Shown here: in pieces, positions 45,706 through 56,670 of the stretch
How the letters are laid out: each line of letters starts with the position of its first letter
Position numbering within the stretch: the first letter of the stretch is position 1
From: Candidatus Thiothrix putei
Lineage (GTDB): Bacteria; Pseudomonadota; Gammaproteobacteria; Thiotrichales; Thiotrichaceae
Assembly (NCBI GenBank): GCA_029972225.1
Contig: CP124756.1
Coordinates: 496,001 to 560,000 of the forward strand
Length of the DNA stretch: 64,000 bases
Direction: 5' to 3'
Program-made: the position numbers and the translations under genes
Notes under the pieces: model-generated
Seen by the model: only the letters and a program-made list of their open reading frames with translations
The model's database searches: none
What the model was told of the DNA's origin: nothing

Positions 45706-46314
45706 TTAATCTTCCATTAGCCAGATGGAGTGGATGGTGGCGGAAGAGGCGGCGATGGTGGTGATGGTTTCGCCGTTAGGGTAGACACCTGCGGTACCGT
45801 TATTGCCAATCACTTGAAACACCATGGTGGCAGGCGCATGGGTAAACGTGGCAAATTCGCGTGACTCGATTTCAGTCCATTGAATTTCTTTCAAACCTCC
45901 GAGTTTCTCCCCTACGCTTTGCAGATTTTCACCAACCTTAACGCCTTGCGCAGTGACAAAGCGCGGGCTGAGTATACGAATTAAATTTGCCGTGTGGGTG
46001 CTTCTGTCCAGCATGATATTCATGAGGTTTTCGCCATTCATGTTGAGCGTCATCCACTCAATGCCTTCGCCATCTTGCTCAAGTGTGACCGTTACACCCG
46101 GCATAGCAGCCTGAATGTCAGTGGAGAGCATTCCGAGCTGAATCGTGCCAGCGCCGGTGTCAGTGATGGGATAGGTGTCAAGCACCTGTCCTGAGGGAGG
46201 TGCAGTTGTTTGTTGCTGTTGGGGCGGTTGTTGCGGGGTGGAATTATCCTGCCCACACCCGGTTAGCAACAATGACAACAGCAACAGACTTGTGCTTAAC
46301 TGTTTACGTCGCAT
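45706..46314 (-). CDS. predicted lipoprotein
   Basis: 202 aa. Signal peptide and lipobox LLTGC (Cys about 20), then a Q/P-rich linker (PQQPPQQQQ), then a mixed alpha/beta domain with no recognised family. Convergent with xerC. First of a leftward run of small exported proteins. Confidence 0.7.
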   Translation of the reverse strand: MRRKQLSTSLLLLSLLLTGCGQDNSTPQQPPQQQQTTAPPSGQVLDTYPITDTGAGTIQLGMLSTDIQAAMPGVTVTLEQDGEGIEWMTLNMNGENLMNIMLDRSTHTANLIRILSPRFVTAQGVKVGENLQSVGEKLGGLKEIQWTEIESREFATFTHAPATMVFQVIGNNGTAGVYPNGETITTIAASSATIHSIWLMED

Positions 46315-46349
46315 GTTTTGCCCTCCTTGAATAGCCGTCAGCCTGTGCT

Positions 46350-46691
46350 TTAGGCCGGGTTCTCAAAGAACACATAAGAGGTCGAGTAGTCACTGAATTC
46401 AAAGTAGACTTTCTTCTCACCTGGATCAGCGACGCCATTCAGGTTTGCATCGAGAATGCCGTAGCCAAAACGGTAAGGGCGGTCGGCATTACTGCCAGTG
46501 CCAGCAGCAGTAGTTAGTTTGTCAATTTTCATGAAGCGCCTTACTAATTTGTCACCGGCATACACTTCCAAAATGCCACTGACACCTGTCCAGTTGTTGA
46601 TTTCACGTCCAATTTTATTTTGAGTTTCTTGGGTGCAAGCGCCGAGGCCGAGCAGCATGGTAAGCGTTAGGAATAGGGTTGTCCATTTCAT
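46350..46691 (-). CDS. small predicted lipoprotein
   Basis: 113 aa with lipobox LGLGAC (Cys about 19). Segment DANLNGVADPGEKKVYF looks like a calcium-binding D-x-N-x-x-x-x-D loop. No family recognised. Confidence 0.65.
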   Translation of the reverse strand: MKWTTLFLTLTMLLGLGACTQETQNKIGREINNWTGVSGILEVYAGDKLVRRFMKIDKLTTAAGTGSNADRPYRFGYGILDANLNGVADPGEKKVYFEFSDYSTSYVFFENPA

Positions 46692-46714
46692 GGGATGTCC
46701 TCAATTGTGTTTAA

Positions 46715-47320
46715 TCAGTAACCTAATATACGTGCAGTACGTAGATCGCCTTGATCCAGTGCCATTTGTACCGGAGTTTTGGCGGGAGTACCAGTAGTCA
46801 GGGCTTTGGAGTCAGCACCTTGTTTAAGGAGGTAATTGGCAATATCGGCACGCCCAAAGCGTGCAGCATGGTGCAATGGCGTCCAACCGCTGGCAGTGGT
46901 GGCGTTAATCGCAGCACCTTTGCTGACCAAGTGCATGACTGCGGGTAAGGAGCCAGCCGCGACGGCTGCATGTAAAGCGGTTTCACCGGATGCAGTCGCT
47001 GTGCTGGGGTCAGCGCCTTGTTGCAATAAGCTGCTAACGCTAGTGGCATTACCGGCTTGTGCCGCATCCCAAAGTTGTTTGTTCAACTCACCTGCCTCAA
47101 TCACCACAGGTTCAGCAGTACTAGCAGAGGCTGTATCATTTGTTGCGATTGTCTCAGATGTTGCTACGGGTGTCGCTTCTGTAGACGGTGTTGCCGCTGC
47201 AATAATACCCGTGCTGGGGGGGCTTTCAGTTTCTGAGGTGGTCGCGCAACCGTTAAGGCCAAGCAGTAAAGCAATAGCGATGAGTCGGATAGATACGCTT
47301 GTCTGGAAGTGGTGTTTCAT
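46715..47320 (-). CDS. lipoprotein with ankyrin repeats
   Basis: 201 aa. Signal peptide with lipobox LGLNGC (about 25), a Ser/Thr/Ala-rich linker to about 70, then four ankyrin repeats (GETALHAAVAAGSLPAVMHL, GWTPLHHAARFGRADIANYL and so on). Ends right beside the ATPase gene upstream, so probably co-transcribed. Exported ankyrin proteins often act as protein-binding scaffolds in the periplasm. Confidence 0.8.
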   Translation of the reverse strand: MKHHFQTSVSIRLIAIALLLGLNGCATTSETESPPSTGIIAAATPSTEATPVATSETIATNDTASASTAEPVVIEAGELNKQLWDAAQAGNATSVSSLLQQGADPSTATASGETALHAAVAAGSLPAVMHLVSKGAAINATTASGWTPLHHAARFGRADIANYLLKQGADSKALTTGTPAKTPVQMALDQGDLRTARILGY

Positions 47321-48103
47321 CTAATTCAAACCCGTTTGGCAATGGTTGAAGAAGTGCCGAGCCGTGCGCCCACTTTGACCGCCGCGTTCAATGGCAAAGG
47401 TCAGCGCTTCTTGGTGCAGCAATTCTGCATCTTGTACACGGCCTTTAAACAGTTTGTCCACTATCTCCAGATAAGTGTCCTTGTTCATTGGGTGGAAAGG
47501 TAGCGAGAGACCAAAGCGATCCGCCAGAGAGAGCTTGTCCTCAATCGCCTCGCTGGGATGAATTTCGCCGTTTAACATACTGCTTGCTAAGTTATCAGCC
47601 ATTTGCTCCGGAATCATGTGACGACGGTTAGACGTGGCGTAAATCAGTACGTTTTCCGGTGGCTTTTCCAGCGTACCTTCCATCGTGCTTTTTAACATGC
47701 GGTACTCTCCTTGGCTTTCATCGAAGGTTAGGTCATCGCAGTAAATGATGAAACGGTGGTGGGAATCGACAATTTCATCGGTAATATCCACCAATACGCT
47801 TAGATCATCTTTGGATATCTGAATCATGCGCAGGCCATAGGTATGGTAGCGCGTCAGCACGGCTTTGATCAGGGATGATTTGCCAACACCTCGCGCACCC
47901 CATAGCAAAGCATGGCTGGAAGGTTTACCCCGTAAAAAATGTTCGGTATTGCGGAATAGGGCATCTTTTTGAGCGTCAATACCCTGTAAGGTGTCGGGGT
48001 TTACCAAGTCAACATTCCTGATGGGTTTAAGGAAATGCCGGTTAGAACGCCATACCGCCGCTAGTGTGCTGCGCCAGTCAATCGTCAGTTTGCCAAAAGC
48101 CAT
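47321..48103 (-). CDS. DUF815-family AAA ATPase
   Basis: 260 aa. Walker A LLWGARGVGKSSLI (about 68-81), Walker B FIIYCDDLTF (about 118-127) and an arginine-rich sensor region in YATSNRRHMIPEQ, as in DUF815 ATPases. The lid contains LADRFGLSLPFHPM. Cytoplasmic; the substrate is not known. It stands directly upstream of the ankyrin lipoprotein gene. Confidence 0.85.
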   Translation of the reverse strand: MAFGKLTIDWRSTLAAVWRSNRHFLKPIRNVDLVNPDTLQGIDAQKDALFRNTEHFLRGKPSSHALLWGARGVGKSSLIKAVLTRYHTYGLRMIQISKDDLSVLVDITDEIVDSHHRFIIYCDDLTFDESQGEYRMLKSTMEGTLEKPPENVLIYATSNRRHMIPEQMADNLASSMLNGEIHPSEAIEDKLSLADRFGLSLPFHPMNKDTYLEIVDKLFKGRVQDAELLHQEALTFAIERGGQSGRTARHFFNHCQTGLN

Positions 48104-49014
48104 TATAACTCCCTTCGATAATGTGCCTGCATGGATTGCCCCACAAGTTTAGTCGTTTCTGCAAGAATTTTCTGCTGCTTTGTGGGTGGGTGCTACGCCT
48201 TTATCTTTTATACAAGAGGTATCTATTTACCGCAGAGTGTGGTAAACAAGCAACCTTTAACATTAGAAAACACTAATATTACGAGCGCACCGCAAGACGC
48301 GAGGAAGGTTTGCTGTATGAAACAATACACTCAACATCCGCCGGAACACAGCTTTAAGCTCAAAGCTCTCAGCTTTGTGATTGGTCTGGTCATTGTCTTT
48401 TTGACCGCAGCTAACGGGATTTTTACCTACTCTGGGGCATATTTGTATCTCGAAGAGCATTTATACGCCATTTTGTTTGCCGCCGCTGTACAGTTTGCGA
48501 TTGCTATCGCACTGTTAGCCCTGCCTTATGTGCACGGTATCGGCAAGTTATCGCTGATCGTGGTGTATGCTGCCGCGTTGCTGTTATCCAGCCTGAGCGC
48601 GTATACCTACATTTATAACAGCAGTTTGCCGGGGTATAACACAGCCCAAACGGTGGATACCGGTTTGAAAGCCACCCTGACCACCAGCCTGAGTGATGTA
48701 CTCGCCGTTGAGCAACAATTTTTACGCGATGCCGATGCCAAAGTAGCGGAAACCCAGCGCTTGGTGGATGAAGAGGCCAAGAGCGGCGGACGTTCCGGTT
48801 TAGGGCCGGGCAAAGGCGCTAACTATTACGCCAAAGTGGATGCAAACGAACAAGCAATCACGGCACAAGTCGCCGCGCAGCAAAACTTTCAAGCCATGCG
48901 CGAACAGCTTACCCGCGTGAACCAGCAATTAGCTACTGTCAGTGATCTCAACAGTCGTGACATTCCCCCAAAACCAAGCATGATGTTAGGCAGCAGCCTT
49001 ACTGAACTGCTGTT

Positions 49015-50558
49015 TTAACACCTTGATTATGGGTATTTTCCCGCTGTTAGCGGTTCATGTTTGCCTATCATCGTCCTCATCGCCGTTGACGGCCGCGTTA
49101 ATTCGCCACCAGAAGGCTTTGGGGGGAGAGCGCAGTAATTGCCGTGCCAGTAGTGGTGCTAAAATCTGTCGCACGGTGTTCTCGGAAGGCAATTCACGGG
49201 AACGGGTGCGCAAATACAAGACCTGCTGCTTCCAAAGCCCCTCATGGTACTTGAGGGAAAACAGTTGTAGCAAACCGGTGGCGATGCAGGCACACAACAC
49301 AAAGGTTTCCATTGCCTGCCAGCAGGCCACCACCGTGGGGAGGTGCTGTGCTTGGGGGGCTTTGAGATGCCGATTGGCGGTAGGTCGCCGGGAATGGCGC
49401 GGCAGGTAACGGCTCCAGAAGTGGAAGCGGAATGCGCCCATGGTATTTTTCAGGGCATCAAACAAGGTTTCAATCCGGGTGCGTCGGCAGTACAGGGTGA
49501 GGATGGTTTCCGCGTCCAGCACCAAATCCGAACACATCAGCAGGATGGGGCCACGGGAAGTGACTGCCCAGACAAATTGCAGCGGCTGCCCTAACGGTTT
49601 CCACCACAGGGTATGGGACATCAGGCGTACCGACTCCTCCTTGCCATAAATGCACAGGGTCACTTCACGGAAAAAATCAGCATGGTCAAAGGCTTCCCAC
49701 AACACCAGCTTCATCCCGTACTGGCGTTGCCGCCCACGCCTTCCCGGCGGTTTGGGTGGCGCAGGGAAGTAGGCCACGTAGTTCTTTTTAGCGCGGGTGA
49801 TGACCTGCACCAGTGGTTGTTGTAACGCCACCGACCAAACCGAGCGTGCCAGCCGGAACACCGAAGCCGTGGCAAAGAACGCATCCAGCACCAGCCACAC
49901 CGGGCGGTCATTCACCTGCGCAAACGACAACGCCATCTGCACCACCCGTGTCCCCAGTTTGAGTGTCGGGTCGTTAGCATCCTCTTCCCCCAAATGCCGA
50001 AACCCCTGATGGATTTGCAAACTCAGCGGCAGGCAGAAACAGGCGGACAGGCTCCCCACCAACAACCCCACGGCTCCCCAACACTGCCCCCGGAAATAGT
50101 CCGGTTTGCTTTGGGTTTCCGAGGTTTCCCGCAAGGAAACGACCCCCGGCATCCGCCCACCATCCTTAACCACATGGGTATGGTCGCCCAGCACCACCAA
50201 ACGCCCCGCCACCTCAACCAGCGGCGCATGGGACAACACCCACCGCTGCCAGCTCGCCCGTAACCGCTCAGGATGGTAAGACCCGGCACGAAAAAAATGG
50301 AGCAACCGATGGTAGCCCCGTTCATCCGATAACCAGTAACGGCACATCGACGTGACCCCGCTCATCTCGGTCGCCGCTAAAAAGCTCAGGATGATGGCGC
50401 AAAACAATAGCCATGCTCGCTGGCGCGAAAATTCACTTTTAAAGTGGTGAAGGCTCTGGTATAGATCAACTAGCATGATGTCCCTTGGATAATAGGTCGC
50501 TGGTAACGCCTACTCTAAGGGATTTCGTGCTGCTTGGGGGAATGGGGAGAACTTATGA
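49015..50558 (-). mobile_element. IS4-like insertion sequence
   Basis: About 1544 bp, bounded by a 5-bp duplication CTGTT (49010-49014 and 50559-50563). Clear terminal inverted repeats were not recognised by eye. The boundaries are supported because removal restores the host reading frame. Confidence 0.75.
49055..50476 (-). CDS. IS4-superfamily (IS701-like) transposase
   Basis: 473 aa, intact. The IS4 signature Y-(2)-R-(3)-E-(6)-K is exact in YCRRTRIETLFDALK (about 335-349). Earlier acidic residues lie in VVLGDHTHV (about 96) and LVLDAFFATA (about 198). N-terminal DNA-binding region about 1-90. Confidence 0.85.
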   Translation of the reverse strand: MLVDLYQSLHHFKSEFSRQRAWLLFCAIILSFLAATEMSGVTSMCRYWLSDERGYHRLLHFFRAGSYHPERLRASWQRWVLSHAPLVEVAGRLVVLGDHTHVVKDGGRMPGVVSLRETSETQSKPDYFRGQCWGAVGLLVGSLSACFCLPLSLQIHQGFRHLGEEDANDPTLKLGTRVVQMALSFAQVNDRPVWLVLDAFFATASVFRLARSVWSVALQQPLVQVITRAKKNYVAYFPAPPKPPGRRGRQRQYGMKLVLWEAFDHADFFREVTLCIYGKEESVRLMSHTLWWKPLGQPLQFVWAVTSRGPILLMCSDLVLDAETILTLYCRRTRIETLFDALKNTMGAFRFHFWSRYLPRHSRRPTANRHLKAPQAQHLPTVVACWQAMETFVLCACIATGLLQLFSLKYHEGLWKQQVLYLRTRSRELPSENTVRQILAPLLARQLLRSPPKAFWWRINAAVNGDEDDDRQT

Positions 50559-51019
50559 CTGTTGAGCAGTGATGAAGCGCTGCGTGATAGTTTGTTGGTG
50601 GAAGTTTCCAAACTACGCGCCCTGACCAATGCCGAAGACAGCCGTACCGCACTGACGCAGTTGCTCAAACAGGATTTGGGTGACGTACAAAACCCGGTGG
50701 AAAAAGCCATGGCAACCCTGATGACACCCGACAATTATTCCATCACCGTGATCGTGGGGATTATCTGGGCTGCGGTATTTGACTTGGTGGCACTGTTTTT
50801 AGGGATTGTGCGTTATTACTTACTAAGCCCAGGGAAGCCTATTTTCCAAAGTATTTACGATGGGTTATTGGGTATTGCGGTGTTTTTCATGAAGTTATTC
50901 CACCTGCGTAAAGAAGCGGCTTTCCAGTTCAATCAAGCGCCGGGTTATCAGCAACACAAGCATGAAATTCCGCTGAATTCGCCGGAAATGCAAACCTTTG
51001 CGACCCGTTTATTGGTGGG

Positions 51020-52159
51020 TATACCAGTCCGTGCCATAAAATAGTTTTTTTGATCAAGGAAATATGGTTAGATGACTGGTAACAAAAGCAGCCATGAGTA
51101 ATGTATGACATTAAAAATCACTTTCACTGAGGATGAGATAGCGGAGCTGTTCTACTGGAAGGAGCGCCATCCTCATCCCAGAGTCCGTAAGAAAATGTCC
51201 GTGCTGTACCTGAAATCCCAACAGTTGACGCATAAGGAAATCAAACGATTGGAAAGGATTACAGAAGCCACGCTGCTTGCCTACCTAAACGCCTACCTAC
51301 AACCTAACGGTTTAGAAGCTCTTAAAGAAATACGATTCAATAAACCACAGAGTGATTTGATGGCATATAAAGACAAGATTGAAGCCTATTTTCGTGAATA
51401 TCCCCCCGCAACCAGCAAGGCGGCAGCCGCTAAGATTGAGGAGCTGACAGGCATCAAACGCAGTGAGGACAGGGTACGTGTCTTTATGAAGAAAATAGGG
51501 ATGGACATCCATAAAGTGGGGATGATACCCGCCAAAGCTGATGTGGAAGCACAAGAAAAGTTCCTGGAAAATGAACTAAAACCGCGCATTCAGGAGGCTA
51601 AGGAGGGCAAACGCGCCCTTTTTTTGTCGATGCCGCCCACTTCGTGTTAGCACCGTTTCTGGGGTTTTTGTGGTCATTTTCCCGCGTATTCATCAAAGCC
51701 CCCTGTGGTCGACAACGCTACAACGTATTGGGCGCACTCAATGCGATAACGCTACAACTCATCACGATCACTAACGACTCCTATATCAACGCTAACAGCG
51801 TGTGTGAATTATTGGAAAAAATTGCAGCGTTAGCACTCAAAATACCGATCACTTTGGTCTTGGATAATGCCAAGTATCAACGCTGTGAAGCCGTGTTTGC
51901 CTGTGCGAAAAGGCTCAATATTGAACTATTATTTTTACCGACCTATTCACCCAACCTCAATCTGATTGAACGGTTGTGGAAGTTCGTCAAGAAAAAATGC
52001 TTGTACTCGAAATACTATGATAAGTTTCCCGCTTTCAAGGCGGCCATCACCAACTGTCTCGACAAGCTGGATACCGATCACAAGAAAGAACTGACCCAGT
52101 TGATGACAACAAATTTTCAAACCTTTAAAAATGTTCAGGTCTTGACGCTGTAAGGTATA
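51020..52159 (+). mobile_element. IS630-family element, copy D
   Basis: 1140 bp, TATA at both ends. It splits the third part of the membrane protein gene from the second. Confidence 0.93.
51105..52153 (+). CDS. IS630 transposase (copy D, frameshifted)
   Basis: No difference seen from copies B and C; T7 slip site at about 51619-51625. Confidence 0.9.
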
Positions 52160-52496
52160 GCCAGATGGCATCCCCCGATGACGCTGACCCTGCCGAGCCG
52201 TTACGCACCTTAATCAGTCACATTCAGCCGCTGCATTTGGAAGGTGAAGCGCAGCAAGTCGGCATTCCCTTTACCGTGGTGGAACAAGAATCACGCCTGA
52301 AAACCTTACTGGCAATGCTGATCCAAAGCGGGGTGCTGTTACACCGGCGTGAGGCCGAATGTTATGTGCTGAATCCGGCGGAAAACATGGCGCAAAAAGT
52401 CATGGTATTCATCCGCATGGGGATGCGTAACAGCCCGGACAGTTTGCTCTCACCCGCCGCGTTTTTGCTCAGCCCGGAACAGCGTCAAGCTTTGGC

Positions 52497-53240
52497 TTAA
52501 TGCCTGACCCCATAAGCCAGCAGCCCCAGCCATTCGTGCAGGGCTGTTTGGCTGCGAGCCAACGCATTGGCTTGCGGAACCCACCACAACCATTCGTGCC
52601 GCCAGAAGTTACTCGACCCATAACTGAGCGAAGCGGGAAGATACTGCACTTGCCGACCCGCAAACACTTGCATGGCACGCGGCATGTGCCAAGCGTGCGT
52701 CACGACCCATGCGGAACGAATCCCCGCATCTGCCAGTAGTTGATCGGTGAACGCGGCATTTTCCCAAGTGGTGTGGCTTTGGTTTTCCTGCCAGCGTAAC
52801 GGTACTTGAAAGGTATTTTCCAGCACCTCCCGCATAAAGCTGACATCCCGGTCACTGCCGGATAGCAAGATAGGCAAGCCGGTTTTACGGTGCAAATGTG
52901 CAGCGTAATTGAGGCGTTCTAACTCGGTGCTGGCACTCATGCGACCCGCGTATTCGATGGCTTCGAGATTGCGTTCTGCCCCTAAAATTACAATCGCTTC
53001 AGGCACAGGCGCTTGCAACCACAGTTCGGGAACCGGCGGGTATTGCTGTTCTAACCCGACCATGAGTTTTTCGGCAACCACCGGCAAACTTAACACCACG
53101 GTTTGCACGATGCCTGTGAATAACACGGTTAGCATTACGCCACGCCAGCGGTAGAGCAGCAGTGCCAGTAATACAAACAACACCAAGTTACCGGGTGGCA
53201 ATAGCAGGAATTCCAGCGTGCGGCTGGTGACAACATTCAT
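52497..53240 (-). CDS. ElyC/YdcF-like membrane protein (DUF218)
   Basis: 247 aa. Two N-terminal membrane helices (about 10-28 and 35-55) precede a DUF218 domain: EAIVILGA (start of the fold), then [18 protein letters not shown] and [13 protein letters not shown]. coli ElyC, of this architecture, affects peptidoglycan precursor use. It overlaps lipA by 4 bp and is co-transcribed with it. Confidence 0.88.
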   Translation of the reverse strand: MNVVTSRTLEFLLLPPGNLVLFVLLALLLYRWRGVMLTVLFTGIVQTVVLSLPVVAEKLMVGLEQQYPPVPELWLQAPVPEAIVILGAERNLEAIEYAGRMSASTELERLNYAAHLHRKTGLPILLSGSDRDVSFMREVLENTFQVPLRWQENQSHTTWENAAFTDQLLADAGIRSAWVVTHAWHMPRAMQVFAGRQVQYLPASLSYGSSNFWRHEWLWWVPQANALARSQTALHEWLGLLAYGVRH

Positions 53241-54223
53241 GCGCCTGCAAACGTTCCGGCGGCTTGTTGGTCGGCATGATACGACGAGCGCACCATCGGG
53301 CCACTTGCCACTTTGCTGAAACCCATTGCCGTAGCAATCTCGGCAAGTTCCGCAAATTCATCAGGATGCACGAAGCGATCCACCGGCAGATGGTGGCGGC
53401 TGGGCTGTAAATATTGCCCTAGTGTCAACATATCGCAGTCGTGGTCACGTAAGTCTTGCAGGGTGGCAATCACTTCTTCCTTGGTTTCGCCCAAGCCCAA
53501 CATCAAGCCGGATTTGCTGGGGATGTCGGGGAATAGCTGCTTGAATTCCTTGATTAAATTCAGCGAATACTGGTAATCCGCACCGGGGCGCGATTGCTTG
53601 TAGAGGCGCGGCACGGTTTCCATATTGTGGTTAAACACGTCCGGCGGCGCAGTTCCGAGGATTTGCAGGGCGATTTCCATGCGTCCGCGAAAATCGGGGG
53701 TGAGGATTTCGATTTGCAGATTCGGATTCAGTTCGCGGGATTTTTGGATGCACTTCACGAAATGCGCCGCGCCGCCATCGCGCAAGTCATCGCGGTCAAC
53801 CGAGGTGATCACCACGTAACGCAGGTTCATGGCGCGAATGGTTTCTGCCATATTGTCCGGCTCGGCTTCATCCAAGGGCAGCGGTTTGCCGTGGGATACG
53901 TCGCAGAATGGGCAGCGGCGCGTGCAAATGTCGCCCATGATCATGAAGGTGGCGGTGCCGTGAGTGAAACATTCGCCAAGGTTGGGGCAGGCGGCTTCTT
54001 CGCAGACAGTGTGGAGCTTTTGTTCGCGCAAGATGGCTTTGAGGCGTTTCACTTCTGGTGTGGTCGGAGCTTTGGCTTTGATCCACGCCGGTTTGCGGCG
54101 GAATTCGGTGGTTGGCTCGATCTTGATCGGGATGCGGGATACTTTGTCTGCGCCGCGTTCTTTGTGTCCGGGTTCTTTGCGTTCCATGAGGTTTAGGTGT
54201 CTCGTTTGGTGGATTGTCGACAT
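53237..54223 (-). CDS. lipA: lipoyl synthase
   Basis: 328 aa (an alternative start lies 12 codons inside, MERKEPG). A radical SAM enzyme inserting two sulfurs into octanoyl groups. The auxiliary cluster is [12 protein letters not shown] (about 75-86), the SAM cluster [10 protein letters not shown] (about 101-110), and the C-terminal serine ligand lies in RSSYHADQ. All present, so probably functional. lipB is not in the window. Confidence 0.96.
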   Translation of the reverse strand: MSTIHQTRHLNLMERKEPGHKERGADKVSRIPIKIEPTTEFRRKPAWIKAKAPTTPEVKRLKAILREQKLHTVCEEAACPNLGECFTHGTATFMIMGDICTRRCPFCDVSHGKPLPLDEAEPDNMAETIRAMNLRYVVITSVDRDDLRDGGAAHFVKCIQKSRELNPNLQIEILTPDFRGRMEIALQILGTAPPDVFNHNMETVPRLYKQSRPGADYQYSLNLIKEFKQLFPDIPSKSGLMLGLGETKEEVIATLQDLRDHDCDMLTLGQYLQPSRHHLPVDRFVHPDEFAELAEIATAMGFSKVASGPMVRSSYHADQQAAGTFAGA

Positions 54224-54344
54224 TATAAACCTAAGACGGCTGATTAGGGTTAATCGTTATTATCTCAACAGGACATAATGGAATTGAACTCCAGATATTC
54301 ATGAATTATTCCATAATAATATGATTATACGAGGTATTTCGATG

Positions 54345-54523
54345 ATTTTTCGGAATAGCCCATTGCGTCTGAAGTTTTGGTTTCTGCAAACTAAGAAACC
54401 CCGCTTCGATGGTTTTACCTAAACCGATTTCATCAGCGAGGATCACGCCTTTCGATAACGGATTTTCGTAGGCAAACAAGGCAGCTTCAACCTGATGCGG
54501 GGTATTGGGATTGGTGAGGAGTC
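54345..54523 (-). pseudogene. SNF2-type helicase fragment
   Basis: A single leftward frame of about 60 codons reads NPNTPHQVEAALFAYENPLS, then GVILADEIGLGKTIEAG, the Walker A region of SNF2/superfamily II helicases of DISARM or type III-like defence loci. Nothing of the rest remains. It is a relic between lipA and ung. Confidence 0.75.
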
Positions 54524-54635
54524 AAAAGCCTATTAAAACAAGCTATTTCCTAAATGTTGGAAGTATAGCGTAATGTGAAGCGTGCCACCGCTGTGCTATA
54601 ACACATGCCCCGTGACTGTTGAACAAGGCGAATGG

Positions 54636-55322
54636 ATGCAAAACACCACACTCTCCCCAAGCTGGCAAACCGCCATCGGTGCAGAATTCACCAAACCCTA
54701 TCTGCTTACCCTAAGCCACTTTCTGCAAACCGAAGCTACTGCGGGCAAACACATCCTGCCCCCGCCAGAACAGCGTTTCAACGCCCTGCAAAGCACGTCG
54801 CTGGATCAGGTCAACGTCGTCATTCTCGGTCAAGACCCATACCCTACACCCGGACACGCGCACGGACTGGCGTTTTCAGTGCAACCGGATGTTGCCCCGT
54901 TGCCGCGTTCGCTGCTCAATATCAACCGTGAATTGCAAGACGACCTCGGTATTAACAACAGCCACACCGGTTGCCTGCAAGCGTGGGCAGCGCAAGGCGT
55001 GTTGCTGCTCAACACCGTGCTGACGGTAGAGGCAGGCAATGCAGGTAGCCATCAAAAACGCGGCTGGGAAACCTTCACCGATACGGTCATCCAAGCCGTT
55101 AGCGTCCAAGCCCAACCTGTGGTGTTTATTCTGTGGGGCAATCACGCGCAGAAAAAAACGGAGCTGATCGACACTACCCGCCACTGCATTATCGCCAGCG
55201 CACATCCGTCACCTTTATCAGCGCGGCGTGGCTTTTTTGGTAGCAAACCGTTTTCCCGCGCCAATGCGTTTTTGCAGGCCAATGGCAGAACGCCGGTCAA
55301 CTGGTCGCTTCCTCACCCATAA
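54636..55322 (+). CDS. ung: uracil-DNA glycosylase
   Basis: 228 aa from ATG 54636, chosen because AAGG lies 10 nt upstream and the length equals that of E. coli Ung. The water-activating Asp is in [18 protein letters not shown] (about 64) and the catalytic His in [15 protein letters not shown] (about 187). Removes uracil from DNA. The 3' end overlaps the convergent guaD fragment by 26 bp. Confidence 0.96.
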   Translation: MQNTTLSPSWQTAIGAEFTKPYLLTLSHFLQTEATAGKHILPPPEQRFNALQSTSLDQVNVVILGQDPYPTPGHAHGLAFSVQPDVAPLPRSLLNINRELQDDLGINNSHTGCLQAWAAQGVLLLNTVLTVEAGNAGSHQKRGWETFTDTVIQAVSVQAQPVVFILWGNHAQKKTELIDTTRHCIIASAHPSPLSARRGFFGSKPFSRANAFLQANGRTPVNWSLPHP

Positions 55323-56478
55323 TCCACACCTTACTCACCACCCGATCATCCCCCAACAGCATCAGCACAAACAGCAATTCCGCAATATCCTGACAATGCC
55401 GCAAGCGCCGTTCCAGCAACGGTGTCGCTTTGGGGTTCAGCAACACAAAATCCGCCTCTTTACCGGGGGCGAAATTACCAATCTTGTCATCCAGATGCAG
55501 CGCCTTTGCCCCACCCAGTGTTGCCAGATACAACATTTGGAACGCTGACAGCTTATTGCCACGCAATTGGGTCACTTTGTAAGCTTCGTTAGCAGTTTGC
55601 AGCAAACTAAAACTGCCGCCGCCGCCCACATCCGTGCCCATGCCGACCCGGATTCCATGCGCCGTGGTATCCATCACATCAAACAGACCGCTACCGATAA
55701 ACAGGTTGGAAGTCGGGCAAAACGCCACCGCCGCGCCCGTTTCCGCCATGCACTGCTTATCCGCCTCATCCAGATAAATGCAATGCGCCATGACGGAACG
55801 CGGTTTCAACAAACCATGCTGATGATACACATCCAGATAACTACGGCTATCAGGAAACAGTTCCTGCACCCATGCCACTTCCGCTTTGTTTTCAGCAACG
55901 TGGGTATGCAGGTAAACATCAGGAAATTCCTGCAACAATTGCCCCGCCTTGCTGAGTTGCTCCGGTGTCGAGGTAGGGGCAAAACGCGGTGTCACCGCGT
56001 AAGACAAACGCCCGCGCCCGTGCCATTTTTCAATCAATGCCTTGCTGTCCTGATACGCACTTTCCGGGGTATCTTGCAGATAATCCGGGCAATTGCGATC
56101 CATCATCACCTTGCCAGCAATCATGCGCAGGTTACGCGTTTCAGCGGCAGCAAAAAAAGCATCCACCGATTCGGGGTGTACCGTACCGAATACACACGCC
56201 GTCGTCGTACCGTTACGCAGCAATTCCCCCAGAAAAAAATCAGCCACTTCACGAGCATGGTGCGAGTCAGAAAATTGACGTTCGGTGGGAAAGGTATAAG
56301 TTTCCAGCCATTCCAACAGTTGCTCGCCATAAGACGCAATCATGTCGGTTTGCGGGTAGTGAATGTGGGTGTCGATCATGCCGGGAATGATCAAATGATC
56401 GGGAAATTCCAGCAATTCGCAGCCTTCCGGCAAGTGTGGCAGTAACGCGCTGGCAGCCGTTATTTCAAACCTACCCAA
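55297..56478 (-). pseudogene. guaD: guanine deaminase, N-terminus missing
   Basis: About 390 residues. Amidohydrolase with zinc ligands in MIDTHIHYPQ, LHTHVAENKAE, MAHCIYL and GMGTDVGGGGSF. Turns guanine into xanthine. Normal enzymes have roughly 40 more N-terminal residues; here the frame opens at a TTG next to a tnpB relic, so the start was cut away. All catalytic residues remain, so a truncated enzyme is conceivable but expression is doubtful. Confidence 0.82.
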
Positions 56479-56490
56479 ATCTACCTATAG

Positions 56491-56670
56491 CTAACTAAAA
56501 GTAGTCATGGTGTTGAATTCCTGCTTCACGGGGGCTGGTTTCGTCTTCGGCTTGCGCCCAAGACCAGAGCCTTCCCCTCCACAGGCAGACACCGTGTAAC
56601 TCACGGCGTATTCTTCTAAATTCTTGGCGGCATTTACGTCACGGTCATGGACTGCACCGCAAACGGGGCA
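56491..56670 (-). pseudogene. IS605-type tnpB relic, C-terminal end only
   Basis: A leftward frame reads CPVCGAVHDRDVNAAKN and runs to its own stop at 56491. CxxC with HDRDVNAAKNL is the zinc finger plus last RuvC motif of TnpB. The remainder of the gene is absent. It sits exactly at the join of the broken guaD and allantoicase genes. Confidence 0.85.

Larger units (their letters stand above)
48317..52500 (+). pseudogene. membrane protein gene broken by an IS4-like element and IS630 copy D
   Basis: Three coding pieces, 48317-49014, 50564-51021 and 52160-52500, add up to 1497 nt (498 aa) in frame after removing both ISs and their target copies. Three membrane helices lie near the N-terminus (about 18-38, 48-70 and 78-95). 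Then come a long helical, probably periplasmic, region (about 100-260), another helix pair (VIVGIIWAAVFDLVALFLG) and a cytoplasmic C-terminal winged-helix-like domain. No family recognised. Two independent insertions suggest the gene is dispensable. Confidence 0.75.

Noticed and set aside
49015..50558. Clear terminal inverted repeats for the IS4-like element
   Set aside because: None could be aligned convincingly by eye; the ends rest on the CTGTT duplication and frame restoration only.
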